A DNA stretch of 64,000 nucleotides from Chinchilla lanigera. Lineage: Eukaryota; Chordata; Mammalia; Rodentia; Chinchillidae. The notes beneath the pieces were generated by a model, which was not told the DNA's origin, did not search any database, and worked only from the letters and a program-made list of their open reading frames with translations. A program made the position numbers and the translations under genes. Below are positions 1 to 10,965 of the stretch, in pieces (positions within the stretch are counted from its first letter, which is position 1; each line of letters starts with the position of its first letter). Where the stretch lies: the NCBI RefSeq assembly GCF_000276665.1, contig NW_004955459.1, positions 11,081,082-11,145,081 of the forward strand. Direction: 5' to 3'.

Positions 1-529
1 ATACAAACCATGACAATTAAAACTTTAAGAAGAAAAAAAAAGACAACAAAAAGCAATTAAAAAGGGGGAGATAGACTTTCCAAATAACCTGGGCTGCATT
101 AGTTTCTGTTCTTTCTTTCCAGCTGAACTCCACTTTTTTTTGCTCTTTAAATGCTAATAAAGCCAGGAGAAATACAGAGGACAGGCATTCTATAAATATA
201 ATTGAGCACCTACTATAGTTCTATAAAGAGCTGAAATTCCTTCCCTTAAGGACAAGAGGGAAGATAGACTGCAGACATATTCCTAAAACACTATATGATT
301 AATGTATATTTTCAGTATTCTCTAAATTATTTTGCTAAAGTACCTCTATCAGAAAAATATTGGAGGCATGTACCCCTTTAGTATTTGTATATTCATTCAT
401 ATGTAAATTAGATATATGACTATGGTCCTTAAATGTTGTGTATGTTATGAAAAATGTGAAAAACAAGTAAATATCTCTGAGATAAAAATAAATATGGATA
501 GTTCTAGCATTTTCTTCTCATATTCCAAG
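1..529. other. AT-rich DNA with an old L2 trace
   Basis: No gene seen. About 190-330 holds a phrase like the reverse complement of the L2 3' end (a 'gagcacctactat' core followed by 'ttccttccct'), so it is probably a decayed L2 on the minus strand. The rest is AT-rich and unrecognised. Confidence 0.45.
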
Positions 530-547
530 TGATGTGGTTTTATTTGA

Positions 548-712
548 TTTTTTTGCTTTTTGCTTTGTTTTGTTTTTTGAGAGGGTCTTGCTATGTAGTG
601 CAGGCTGGTCTTGAACTTACTGTGTAGCCTAGGCTGGCCTCAAGATCACAGCAATCCTCCTGCCTCAGCCTCTCAAGTGCTGGAGTTAAAGTTGTGTACC
701 ACCATGCCCAAC
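548..712 (-). mobile_element. B1 SINE (7SL-derived), minus strand
   Basis: Reads as a reversed B1: a T-rich tail, a 'gagggtcttgctatg' block, the internal duplicated 'aggctggtcttgaac / aggctggcctcaag' pair, then 'cctcctgcctcagcctc' and a 'caccatgccca' end. It is flanked by near-identical 18-bp target duplications at 530-547 and 713-730 (TGATGTGGTTTTATTTGA, one mismatch), which fixes both edges. Some divergence from the other B1 copies suggests moderate age. Confidence 0.93.
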
Positions 713-828
713 TGATGTGGTTTTACTTGAATGCAGCACTTAATAGTAGAACTTTAGTTGTTTAAATGTGAATAAATTGATAAACAAATGAAGAAATGCT
801 CATAAAGTGCTTTAAAAGAATGTCTTCT

Positions 829-931
829 TGGGCCAGGGATTTAGCTCAATGGCACAATGCCTGCCTGGTAAGTGTGAGGTTGTGAGTTTGATTGCTGGCA
901 GCAAAAAAAAAAAAAAAAAAAAAAGCATACG
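829..931 (+). mobile_element. ID SINE (tRNA-Ala-derived), plus strand
   Basis: Has the ID head ('ccagggatttagctcaatgg', an A-box-like stretch), a B-box-like 'gagtttgattgc', and a long pure A tail at about 902-924. A perfect 15-bp target duplication (AAAAGAATGTCTTCT) lies at 814-828 and 932-946. It is a retroposed copy and not a tRNA gene: there is no cloverleaf 3' half, and the tail is poly(A). Confidence 0.95.
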
Positions 932-1026
932 AAAAGAATGTCTTCTCAAGTTAATTGCATTTACCTAAGTATCCTTTAAAATATAAAGTGTTTTGGGGAG
1001 CCAAGAAAATTTTAATCTTAATAAAG

Positions 1027-1275
1027 TGTTTTAGGTTTACAGAAACGTTGCTAACATGCTGTAAGGAGCCCATATACACCCTTCACTCATCTTCTGTCAC
1101 ATTAAATGTCTTTTTTCATAGATTACTATCACCTTGAACACCCTAGGATGTCTGTACCCGATCTTTGCTTCAGGATCATTTAAAACCATTAATTTGTTTT
1201 AAACCCATATTCTATTTTTTACATAAATATTAAACTGAAGTGTAATATGCATACAGCAAAGTGCAAAATTCTTCA
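1027..1275 (+). mobile_element. L1M-type LINE-1 3' region fragments
   Basis: The block starting 'ttttaggtttacagaaac' with 'cccatatacacccttcac', and the block near 1222-1265 ('gaagtgtaatatgcatacag'), match remembered text of old L1M 3' untranslated regions. There is no open reading frame and no target duplication, as expected for an ancient truncated fossil. Confidence 0.6.
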
Positions 1276-2090
1276 GTCTCCCTGGGCAAAGATGAAAACC
1301 TTGGGACACCTCTCTGGAGCTCTCAGTGGACTCTCTTCTTCCTAGCCCCCGAGCCCTGAGATCAGGTCTTGGAAGTACGGTTCTGGCTCTGATGGGGAAG
1401 GCTATGTCTCCAGGTTTGAGAAAAAACAGTCCAATGTGACAAAGGAGCTTAATATATATAAACTCACAGAAAACAACTTTTTTTCTCCACATGTCTAAGA
1501 AAGTAGCGAGGGACTTAAACACATGTTTATTTCCTGTTGGAATTTTGTTTAAAGTGGGGAGGGGTGAAGGATGCTTTTCCCATCAAAGAAGAGTCAAGGA
1601 CAAAGGGAGTTTTCCTGCTTTTTCAGGATTGCATAATCCTGGTGCCATAATCCCAATGTATTTCAGTGATTCTTTAGAGTCTTTTATAAATGGATGTCTT
1701 GAGCTTGTGCCTACTTGGCCCACCTGGCTGAGGTACACAAGTGACTAGTGTGCATTTTGGGGGGTCAGAACATACCTCTCTTGGGAAGGACATTCCTCAG
1801 CCTCTCCTTCTAAACTTACCACAGAACTTTCTATCTGTACCTAGTACCCTATAATTTCATTGTCTCCTGTCCTCCTACATGATCTTGGTTGGTTTGTGGG
1901 TGCGACTATGTGAATTTCACAAGTTTTATATGTGCAATTCCTGAATCATGGACTGGAAAATGAGTTTCTTGACTCTATGCTAGGGTCTCCCATCTCTTGT
2001 GTCTTGCAGCTGTTATAACATGGCAATACCAAGTTAACGTGCTAGAGGTCTCAACTGTCATGCAGCTGTTACCTAGGGAGAATACCACCA
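1276..2090. other. No recognised feature
   Basis: Mixed-composition sequence without a convincing exon, repeat or RNA. Two short overlapping open frames on opposite strands (1199-1522 minus, 1491-1748 plus) show no recognisable protein and are taken as chance. Confidence 0.5.
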
Positions 2091-2186
2091 ATACCTATTC
2101 ACTCAATACCTTTCAACAGGTTTGTGTTGGATACTTACAATGTGTAAGGCACTGTTCATTGCCGTGTGTGTGTGTTTGTGTGTGTT
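2091..2186 (-). mobile_element. L2 3' fragment ending in a short (GT)n
   Basis: The text 'ttcaacaggtttgtgttggatacttacaatgtgtaaggcactgttc' corresponds to the reverse complement of the L2 3' end. It runs into an interrupted (TG)n tract at 2164-2186. Confidence 0.6.
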
Positions 2187-2645
2187 AGGTGGAGTGTTGA
2201 GGGAGAACCTTTCTGATAAGTCAGCACATCAGCAGAGTCCTAAATGCAATGAAAAAATGAGGTTTGAGGGGAGGTGCAGAAAAGTAGACAAGGCGGAAAG
2301 AATATCCAGCTCAAATGCCCTGGGGTAAGAAAGCTAATACTGGACAGTTAACACCTTCCCTTAATTTCCCTGTTTAGAATAGCTTTAGTCCACTCCCCTG
2401 GGAAGGCAGAGAGCCCTTCATCTCTTTGCCTTTGGAGTCCTCACTGCTCATTAGGTGCAACTGTTGGATCAGATTTCCAAGTTAACATTTGTGCGACTTT
2501 ATGGAAAAACTATTCTGTAATGGAGAAAACACATTTTCTCTCCTGCAACTGAAGTAAGCCCTCTCCTCTCACATACTCCACTGCCCGCCAACCCTTCAGG
2601 AACACACACTCCACTTGCCTTTATTTTAGAATCACACGAACCAAC

Positions 2646-2695
2646 ATTGTGTTAACACAATTGTGGGTTTAGGCTTATGCGTGAACAATTGTTCA
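2646..2695. other. Cluster of perfect palindromes
   Basis: ATTGTGTTAACACAAT (2646-2661) is a 16-bp perfect palindrome. CACAATTGTG (2656-2665) overlaps it, and TGAACAATTGTTCA (2682-2695) is a 14-bp perfect palindrome. All contain opposed ACAAT/ATTGT half sites, the SOX-type HMG core. Function is unknown; it may be a paired binding site or chance. Confidence 0.5.
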
Positions 2696-3671
2696 AGTAC
2701 TCTGGCTGGACAATGCCAATGCCCGGTCACCCCTCCCACAACAACTCCTGGGGTCCTCAGGTCTCTAAAACTAGTAGATTCTAATGTGGTCACCTCTCTT
2801 GGTGACTTGTCCTAAGGATCCCCTTTCCAAGACTATCTGTTATAAGGTAGCTAAAGATGCCCGGTTAAGTGGCTTCCACTACCTCCCAGGGGAACAGGTA
2901 TCTCTCGAATATTTTCCAAAGGCCACAGTGAAGTTTGGATCACTCCATCCTCAGGCATGATTCCCTTTAGTCGGAACACTCTGTTCATCTGTATTGAAAT
3001 GGAACATGTGGTTTGGGTTTATTTGCTCTTAGGTCATAAAATGATAGTTTAGTAGTTAATAGGCACAGAATACCTTCTCCCTTTCACCCCCAGGAACTTT
3101 TGGAAGCATGTTTCTCACAAAAGCAACTGGCCTGACACTAACCTGGACTCTCCTTCATTCCCTAAGGTGTGGTCCTAATGGGATGGGGGAAAGCATGGTT
3201 GGCAAGGTTCCTTGCAATGATATCTTGGCAAAAATGTCCTGCCTCCCCCTGGATCCAGCTAGGAGACTTGCCTTAGGGCAAGAGTGAAAGGCAAGCCAAA
3301 GATCAGGAGCCACCTCTTTATGGTTTGTGGAAATATTAAGGTATCTGTTGTTTTGCTTGTTAGTGGTGTATATTAAGCACCTCTCCCACCTCCAGAATTG
3401 CTGAAGCTGAATTTGTATTACACATCTGTATTATACCATGATTATAACCTCAACCCCCAAAGAGGATCACGCTGTTTCTGAATCAAACTCAGCCTTGGGA
3501 CAATCCCGAAGCATACTCAGATTCCAGCATCTCCCCTCCGACTTTTTCCTGGAGTGTACCAGGTCAGTATTCCCTCACCTTGCTTCCGACCTGACATCAC
3601 TTCTTTGTACTGACTGACTTTGGAGCTCTTTCTCAGCTCACCCCTAAGCCCCACCCCGACCCCAGCCTTGC
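2696..3671. other. No recognised feature
   Basis: About 1 kb of apparently unique DNA. I see no open frame above 60 codons and no repeat family I can name. Confidence 0.5.
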
Positions 3672-3856
3672 ACTGGGCTAGGGATTGAATTCAGGGCTTT
3701 CATAATATGCTACCTTGCCAGTACTGTCCTTTTTATTTTGAGACAAGGTTTCACAAGTTGCTAAGCTACCCAGGCTGGACTTGAACTTGCAGTTCTCCGG
3801 ACTCAGCCTCCAAGAATGCTGGTTGAATTATAGGTGTGTATCATCATTTCTGCCCC
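3672..3856 (-). mobile_element. B1-ID composite SINE, minus strand
   Basis: Left part (3672-3730) is an eroded reversed ID ('ctgggctagggattgaattcagggc'). Right part (3731-3856) is a reversed B1 ('ttttgagacaagg', 'acccaggctggac', 'actcagcctcc'). Read on the minus strand the order is B1 then ID, the same as the copy at 63309-63533, which is the arrangement of B4/MEN-like dimeric rodent SINEs. It is quite diverged. Confidence 0.8.
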
Positions 3857-3949
3857 CCCCCTCTCTGAATGTGTTTACATACTCTGGTTTTTCTTCAGAT
3901 CATATAAATCTTTCACCTTTTGAATGTGTTTACATAATGATTATGTTTA

Positions 3950-4250
3950 CTGTGGGGAGTTTGTAAGTGTACATAACGTCTTAATTTTTTTGTCCCCTCC
4001 CCCACCCCCATTCCTTGTTTCCCTTGCTATTTGAAAAAGATTTCCCTGGATTCTATTATCTAATCTTTATTTTGTTTTTTATTTATATTTTGGTTTCTCA
4101 CTCAAGAAAGACCACTGATATTTAAGCTTATGTGTCTGATTTATTTCACTTAGCATTATGGTCGCCTCAGCCTTGTAGGGCTCATGGATCCCTGGACTAT
4201 CTCATAGAATTTTTTCCACATAAAATTTTATAATTTTATAGGGTATGAGG
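3950..4250 (+). mobile_element. Probable L1M 3'-UTR fossil
   Basis: Contains 'ctgatttatttcacttagcat', a phrase typical of old L1 3' untranslated regions, within AT-rich non-coding text. Edges are uncertain. Confidence 0.45.
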
Positions 4251-4399
4251 ATTCCTCAAGTGTCACCTATGGGTTTGGGATTCCAGAGTAAGCATCCCTA
4301 AATCTGGCCTTGTCTTCTTTATTCACAGTCCCTGTAGGACCACAACAAGAAGAAAGTAGTTCTGCATGGGCTCCTCACGTATCCTACTATTCCCCAGCT

Positions 4400-4650
4400 G
4401 ATGCTGGTTGCGTTCATTTCCTAGCCATCAGTGCTGCAATAAATTACTATAAATCCAGTGGCTTAAAACAACACTTACTTGTTATCTTATTGTTCTAGTG
4501 TTAGAAATCCCAAGAGCAAGGTGTTAGCAAGGCTGTGTTCCTTCCAAAGCTCTAAGGGAGATGTGTTTTCTTGCTTTTTCCAGCTGCTGAAGCCATCCTC
4601 AAGGACAGGAGCATAGTATTTTCAACTCTCTCTCTCTGTCTCTGTCTGTC

Positions 4651-4691
<41 letters not shown>

Positions 4692-4895
4692 TATCACAAC
4701 TCCTCAGACTCTGATTCTTCTACTTCCCTCTTTTTCTGAAAGGATACTTGATTACATTGGCCTTGCAAGGGGAGTCCAGAGTCATTTTTTCATCTCAAGA
4801 TCTTTAACTTAATCACATCTGCAAAGTCTCTTTTGCCATGAAGATAAAAAAAAATCATAGGTTACTAGGATGAGCATTATTCTGTTTACTGTGAT
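4400..4895 (-). mobile_element. Old ERVL-MaLR (MLT-type) LTR, minus strand
   Basis: Order of reversed-LTR phrases: 'cgttcatttcctagccatc', 'ccagtggcttaaaacaac', 'caaggtgttagcaaggctg', 'aacttaatcacatctgcaaag', 'gagcattattctgtttac'. This order is typical of an MLT1-like LTR lying backwards. No internal retroviral region is present, so it would be a solitary LTR. A (TC/TCTG)n tract interrupts it. Confidence 0.65.
4627..4693 (+). repeat. (TC)n/(TCTG)n microsatellite
   Basis: Mixed TC and TCTG units, inside the LTR at 4400-4895. The pyrimidine-rich part of that LTR probably seeded it. Confidence 0.95.
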
Positions 4896-6483
4896 ATCTT
4901 CATGCCTCATTTCTGAGAAACTCCTGTAAAACCACTAAGTGTCTGGAAAGAGGGATTCTGAGCTACCTTCCTTCCTGTTCTGTCCCTGTTTCCTCCCCGA
5001 GGAGTTGCTTCTTGTTCTGGTGAGTGGATGCTTCCTTTGGGTGCTCCCTCTCCCCACAGGGATAAACGTCCTTACATGCCTCTGTGGGATAAATGTGTAA
5101 AGTCTCAATCGATGAGGACAGCAAGTGGTCAGCAAGAAATACACACATGATAAACAGCGGGTATTTTCTCTTGAAAGCTAAAATGTCAGCAACAAGTCAA
5201 AGAGGAGGGACTGAACATTTGTGCTCACTATGCAGCAGCCCTCTCATTGACTGGGACCAATCTTGAAGCCCCATTCAAGAAGAGGGGTTGGGAGGGCAAT
5301 GCCTTTATGACTACACAATTCTTCTTCACATCAAAACAACTCTTTTTTTTTTTTTACAATACCCTAACTTTCCTTTAATGGTTAATTCTGAATGGTTAAT
5401 TCTGCTGTGTGATTCTGTGGTCCCAGGAACAAGAGCTGCAACTATAAATCAGAAGAACAAAGATAATCCCTAAGCAAAAAACCTTAACATATCTTTGAAC
5501 CTTTATGTCAGAATTCCCAAGGATCTAATGGGGTTGATTGTACCTTGGTCCTACGTAGCAAATTAGCCTTGATAGTGAATGTGGATATATCAATTCATGG
5601 TCAAGATAGCCCACTTGTTTTGTAACTGTGGAACCCACCCTATTGACTGTAGGGGACAGAGGAAGAGATGCTTGGTAGAGCAGTATCACTATTGATGATC
5701 TGTTCTACAAAGTGTGGAAACTAACACCTCCTGTAAAGGTAGAAAAGTTAGTATAAAAACAATGATAAATGGAAAGAAGAAGAAAGGGTAGCTGAGGGAT
5801 GAATAAATGGGTTGTGCAACTACAGAAATCCAATATTACATAGGTAGCTTGATAGAGATGATGCTATTTCCTCAGGGCAGGTGCTGTGGTACTAATGTCA
5901 CTTTGGGAACCTGATAAGGTTGGATGGATGTCTATACACCTGCAAGACATTGCCTTGGGAGACATTATGGTCATACAACATAATGATGTATTGGACCAAA
6001 CTGTTGATGACTAAGTGAGACCCTAGTTATCTGCCAATATCTTTATTCTCAAGTTCAGTCTACTCCCATACAGAGATACAGTGCAACACTGCCCCTGTTG
6101 ATAAGATTCTATTATGTCACTTGAATAAGTGTTATGACAACACTGATATAGATGACCCAATTATTGGGAGAGTGAGTTAAAGCCAACTTCAGAAGTAACA
6201 CTGAAGAAAATGAACAGCTTGAAAAAGAACTGGACCTAATTAATCATTAGCTCATTTGTGTGCTAAATAGTCCTATACAAGTTTATCATAAGGTTCAAAT
6301 AAAGGGGAGAATAATCAAATTAGGAGAAAATGTGAAAATATATATAATGGGTTTATAGAATAAATTAGCTGTTGATTTTTAAATTAAATTTCAATTTTAA
6401 ATTCAATAAAAGGTGCATATTGTTTATAATGACGTTTTGAAATATGTATACATTATGGAATAGTACATTGAGCTAATTAATTT
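4896..6483. other. No recognised gene; unique AT-rich DNA
   Basis: About 1.6 kb without a nameable repeat. A 14-bp unit AATGGTTAATTCTG sits as a near-tandem pair at 5378-5391 and 5391-5404. Short open frames at 4935-5148 (minus) and 5288-5473 (plus) resemble nothing known. Confidence 0.5.
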
Positions 6484-6497
6484 ATGTATTTTCTCTT

Positions 6498-6649
6498 TTT
6501 TTTTCCCCTTTTTGAGACAGGGTCTCACTATGCAGTTCAGGCTGGCCTTGAGCTCGCTTTGTAGCTCAGGCTGGCCTTGAACTCGCAATGATCCTCCTGC
6601 CTCAGCCTCCTGAGTGCTGGGATTACAGGCATGCGCCACCACGCCTGGC
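6498..6649 (-). mobile_element. B1 SINE, minus strand, well preserved
   Basis: Clear reversed B1 with 'tttgagacagggtctcac', the duplicated 'caggctggccttgagctc / caggctggccttgaactc' segment, and 'gggattacaggcatgcgcc'. A perfect 14-bp target duplication (ATGTATTTTCTCTT) flanks it at 6484-6497 and 6650-6663. The short minus frame at 6424-6651 is simply translated SINE. Confidence 0.96.
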
Positions 6650-6663
6650 ATGTATTTTCTCTT

Positions 6664-7124
6664 ATATGCACCATTTTGTGTGGTAGCAGTACTTAAAATC
6701 TACTCTCAGAAATTTCAGAATACTGTACATTATTATTAACTATAGTCACCAAGTTGTACCACAATTTTTTTTGCTCCTGTTTCTCCTAATTGAAATTAAA
6801 AAAAAAAAAAAATCTATCCCTACCTCATACTGGTTCTTTCAAATGTTAGGCATATTCATTCACAGTGATGCTATTGGAGTGACTGTGATATAAATGTTTA
6901 TTAAATGTATGTGCTCAGGCAAGTATGATTGTTTTCCTGTAAGAGAGCCCTGGGCAAGAACCAATGGAGATCTACTGTGTAAAGAACTTACCATATCCAA
7001 AGACAGATCTGGTCTTTGCCTTCAACTCTTGGAAGGCGATCTCTAAGCCCATGGAATGTCCAGCTTGTTCTTTCTTTGTTTACTTAGTGGCTCTGGACCA
7101 CATTGGCTAATCTAACAAAGTGTG

Positions 7125-7170
<46 letters not shown>

Positions 7171-7664
7171 GAGGGCTTTGGGCTATATAGAAGCAGCTTG
7201 AGCCGGATAGAGTAGATACAATGGACTCAAGGAGGATTCACATCCCAGATGGGACAGAATGGTGAGTGAGAGTTCATCATGTTCTTTGGAACAGGGTGGA
7301 TTTAAAACTTATGAATTCTTTCTGGAGTTTTCCATTTAATACTTTTAGACCATAGACCAAAAATGAAGGTCACACCACAGTTAAGGGCGGACTACTGTAT
7401 TTATTGACATTTGTTGGCTACTTGGCTATTCTAGGCCCTGGAAGATGCAGCTTTCTTAAACTTTATATGATGACAATTTCCAATTTCACCCGAGAGACTA
7501 ATCAGCCTACCTGTAGGGCATAAAATATTATCCAAGATCCTTGTTTGGTTTCGTTAATTTTTAAGACATTTGTACACTTTAATTGTGGCAAATTGACCAG
7601 CTTAGATACTCATGTACTATGCTCAGCTATTCTTTACAGTTATAATGTTAGCAACTATATATAC
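6664..7664. other. No recognised gene; contains one microsatellite
   Basis: Unique-looking sequence apart from the (GT)n at 7128-7168. No exon-like open frame. Confidence 0.5.
7128..7168 (+). repeat. (TG)n microsatellite
   Basis: About 20 uninterrupted TG dinucleotides. Likely length-polymorphic. Confidence 0.97.
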
Positions 7665-7810
7665 AGAGCACTCGTTATGTCAGCCAACTGACACAATGTC
7701 ATCATTTAATAAGTGCAACAATGCTGGTAGTGTTCATTAATCTAAGTTTCCTTTCACAAAGGAGAAATGGAGGCATTGGTAAGTAGCTCAAGGGTCAACA
7801 CTAGAGCAGA
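7665..7810 (-). mobile_element. MIR SINE fossil, minus strand
   Basis: Follows the reversed MIR layout: 'gagcactcgttatgtcagcc', 'aatgtcatcatttaataagtgcaaca', then 'ggagaaatggaggcattggtaagtagctcaagggtcaac'. Heavily decayed. Confidence 0.65.
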
Positions 7811-8172
7811 CCTCTACAGTCCCTCTGCACCCTGCCCTCCCTACATTATGCTGTCTCTGCCCCACGTTTCAGTTGGAGTGAATGAGCTAACTAAAGTATC
7901 TGACTGCCAAAAAGCTATGTAGCCTATCTGCGTTAAAACTAGGAAATGAATACCTGTTGATTAGTTGACATGAAGAACATAGACCCTGCCCTCAAGGTTA
8001 GGGGGTTCAAGTCTTTTAGAATTTATTCAGTGCGACGTTTCTGACATAAAGGATTTTGTTTAATGTTTATAGTCCTAGGAAGGAGTGTTAACGCTGTTTT
8101 GCAAGTGAGTAAAGTTAGCCCCAGGTCACAAATGCCTGCTATGGCTAAAGGCATATTATGAGATGAAGTATT

Positions 8173-8508
8173 TCCCTTCAAACTCCCGTGTTGTACGTTG
8201 GAATGGGACTGTATTTAAAGCGAATTTTTAAAGAGGTAATTGTGGTAAAATAGTTATATGGGAGGAATCTAATCCTCTTTACAGGAGAAGAGACTGGACA
8301 GAGACATACACAGGAGAGTGACCATGTGAAGGGTTACATGGAGATGGGCAGCCATCTAAAAAGCAAGGACAGGCTTCCAAATGTAAACTTCCCTATCGAC
8401 ACCTTGATCTTGGACTTCCAGCCTCAAGAACTGTGAGCAAGTAGAGTTCTGTTGTTTAAACCACCCAGCCTGTGGTATTTGTTACAGCTGCCCAATCACT
8501 TTGATATA
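8173..8508 (+). mobile_element. MLT1-type LTR, plus strand
   Basis: The 3' half matches the MLT1 LTR well: 'cttgatcttggacttccag', 'cctcaagaactgtgagcaag', 'gttgtttaaaccacccagcc', 'tgtggtatttgttacagc'. The 5' half is eroded. It is an ancient solitary LTR. Confidence 0.82.
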
Positions 8509-8559
8509 AGGTACAATGGGAATTCAGACCCAGAGTGGACTAATTTGAAAGTTCTTTTT

Positions 8560-8790
8560 CATACCATAGATAGGATAGGCCAAAGAGGTAAGAGACAGGT
8601 AGGGAAGAACCTAGCAAGCAATGTGCATGGTGATTCAGTGTGGTGGAGCCCAAGGGCCAGGAAGGTCTTCTGGACGAGGTGAGCTTGAGGCTGGGGAGAA
8701 GCATTCAGTTAAGATTCAGATGGGTAGAGCGCAAGGAGAAGGGCATTCCAGGCCACTGGGAGGCTGACTTTGCTGGATCTCAGAGCTGCC
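8560..8790 (-). mobile_element. L2 fragment, minus strand
   Basis: Reversed L2-like phrases such as 'ggaaggtcttctggacgaggtgagcttgag' and 'gagaagggcattccaggcca', the reverse of the L2 text around 'tggaatgcccttc'. The overlapping open frames here (8452-9148, both strands) are then incidental. Confidence 0.6.
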
Positions 8791-9829
8791 ATTCCCAGCC
8801 CAGCTGTCTGGTTGGACACGCGGCCAGCCAAACACACATGTGGACACAACACTGAGGAATGTTGGCCTCAACCAAGCAGGAGATGGCCTGTAAATCAGGA
8901 GCCTCTTTTATGGACAACTTCTTTCCTTCAAGCCCAGAGGATAACCAAGAATAAAGAGACCGGCAACTTCTCACATTTATTAGGAAGAAAACAGTGCAAG
9001 ACCTGGAGGCGCTGGCAGGAAAAGGACAGTTAACCCTAGAACTGGGCCTTGGAACAAGAAAGCCAACAATAGATCGGCCACATGGTTGCACACTGAACAT
9101 AGGGGTGAGTGAGGGGAGGGGTCCCTGGTCTGGCACGCAATGGATCAAATATAATAAGTCCTATGAGGCCAATCGAATCCCATCACCCCAACCCCACACT
9201 ATGCCAAATAGTAAAAGCAGATGTTTTGCAAACTGGTAACAACTCAGAAGCCTTTTCTTGTGATTGGCTGGGATCTGGGGAGGCTGCTGAGGATCATGGG
9301 GAGAGAAGGCTTTTGGGAGAGATCCAAATATTAGTGTACCCGAAACCCTACCCAACTCTCCCCAACAATAGGGAAAGAGGGATTCAATTTAGTAGGAGCA
9401 AAGAGAGAAGATCTATTACACTGTGGAAGAAATTCCAACACGATAGGAGAACAAAGCAGTGTTTCAAATTGCTGAGATTTATTCAGCCCTATTGTCTGAT
9501 CCATCTCTTTTGAATACCAAGCTAACAGAGACAGATGCAATACTCCATGGTGTTGGGGGGCAATTATAGAGGAGAGGGCTCTATTGTGCCATGAGAAACT
9601 TAGTCTCTCCATGCTTCATCTTGAGTTTTGGACTTCCACTCCTTGGCTAGATAAACCATCTGAATCTTCCAGCTCATTCTTGGTGAAGGTACTTACCAGG
9701 GCTCTCTACAGAGGCCATGACGTTGTCTTCAGCCCAGAAGTAGCATCCAGAATAACTCATGCCCATGTCGTCTGGTGAGCTTTCAATATGGGTTTGACAC
9801 ACGTGTACTGCTCAAGGCCTGGACAGAAA
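8791..9829. other. No recognised feature
   Basis: Several overlapping open frames of 60-134 codons run on both strands (for example 9109-9513 plus, 8780-9148 minus). Their mutual overlap and lack of any familiar motif argue for chance frames in GC-richer DNA. Confidence 0.45.
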
Positions 9830-9974
9830 ATGATAATATAAACCTCTGGAGAGGGCTAGACCAAGAATCAGGTGATTTGGGTCTCAGATTTTTGCAGATC
9901 ATGAATCCCCTCTGCTTTGTTTTCCTGACTTCTCAACTGGGGACAACATTATCTGTATAGTTTATAGAGTTGCT
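9830..9974 (+). mobile_element. MIR fossil, plus strand
   Basis: MIR-like order: 'aatcaggtgatttgggtctcag', 'gctttgttttcctgacttctcaactggggacaacattatctg'. Decayed but in the right order. Confidence 0.5.
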
Positions 9975-10165
9975 TGCTACTTCATTCATTCCACCCACAT
10001 TCCTGGAGGCGGGCACTAGGAGGATAGCAAGGAGGACCACAGAGTCCCTGTTTTTGTGTGAGCTCTTCTTTGGTAGTGTGGAGACATGGCAAGTGAATGT
10101 GGTTGTGGTGAGGACAGAATAAGATTGTAGCTCTGGGTGAGTCTGAACAGATGAAGGATTTGATT
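9975..10165 (-). mobile_element. L2 3' fragment, minus strand
   Basis: 'ttcattcattccacccacattcctggaggcgggcactagg' followed by 'aggaccacagagtccctg' reads as the reversed L2 3' end (short ATTC tail, then a degenerate 'ggcactgtgctaggc' phrase). Confidence 0.6.
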
Positions 10166-10755
10166 GTGTTAGTGCACCATGCTACTCTGCTGTCACCGGA
10201 GAGCAGCTGGATAAAGAAATCTTCCCACTTCTACTGAGAAGAAAGAAATTTGGTGGACATGCTTTATAAAAACAAGCAAGAACAGGCATGAGTCTAATGA
10301 TCATACCAGTTTTGTCCTGAATATATTATGATGCTGTTTTATTGAAACATCTGGGGGTGTACAGCTTTTCAATTTTAACGCCCTTATCACCATCGATGTG
10401 CCAGGCATAGTCTATCATCTTACTAACTGCCTCGAAGGCTGGGCTCTAGTCTCTACCGTCCTTCTTTTCCTGCTCCCCCACTTCCTTATATTGCACATTT
10501 TAAATAAAACATGGTTTCACATTAATTTAAGAGGTGAATTAAGAGACATTTTGATCTAGATGACAAAACAAATCTTACACCCCATAATTTGTGAGACACA
10601 ATTAAGGCAATGCTTAGAAAAATGCAAAGGTTTGCACACATTTATTATAAACAGAAAAGGATACAAGTATGCCAAGCATTTTGCCTTGGGGAACAAATCC
10701 CTCCAGAAGAGAAAAGAAAAACTTTTTCTTAAAATTAAATCAGCAATATTTAGCA
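10166..10755. other. No recognised feature
   Basis: AT-rich. Open frames of 66 codons lie antiparallel over 10556-10760 and are not credible genes. Confidence 0.5.
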
Positions 10756-10759
10756 ATTA

Positions 10760-10965
10760 GTTAGCATTAGTTAGCAGGCACTTTTCTATGACCTTTTCAA
10801 GGGTCAATTCATTAACCACTCTAAAATCTATATAGGAAAGATGCTATTGTCATTAGCTCCACTTTGCATAAGAAAAAAAATCAGGGGAGGACAACGACAC
10901 ACATTTAATGATGACCGTACCACAATTTGAATTCAGGCAGTCTGTCTTGGGCCAGTGTTTTTAAT
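10760..10965 (-). mobile_element. MIR fossil, minus strand
   Basis: Reversed MIR layout: 'gctattgtcattagctccactttgcataag', then 'cacaatttgaattcaggcagtctg', the reversed tRNA-like head. Confidence 0.6.

Noticed and set aside
829..931. tRNA gene suggested by A/B-box sequence (also at 12426, 21217, 27171, 36073, 46025, 51984)
   Set aside because: ID retroposons carry the tRNA-like promoter but not a full cloverleaf; A tails and target duplications prove retroposition.
4627..4693. CRISPR-like regular repeat
   Set aside because: A plain TC/TCTG microsatellite without spacers; eukaryotic context.
6195..6250. Short peptide-like stretch rich in Glu/Lys/Leu before a stop, as if the end of a coiled-coil protein
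   Set aside because: Only about 21 codons open between stops, no splice site or longer homology I can name; too short to call a pseudogene.
8780..9513. Cluster of overlapping frames up to 134 codons
   Set aside because: Frames overlap on both strands, part lies in a decayed L2, and no start context, splice sites or domain supports a gene.
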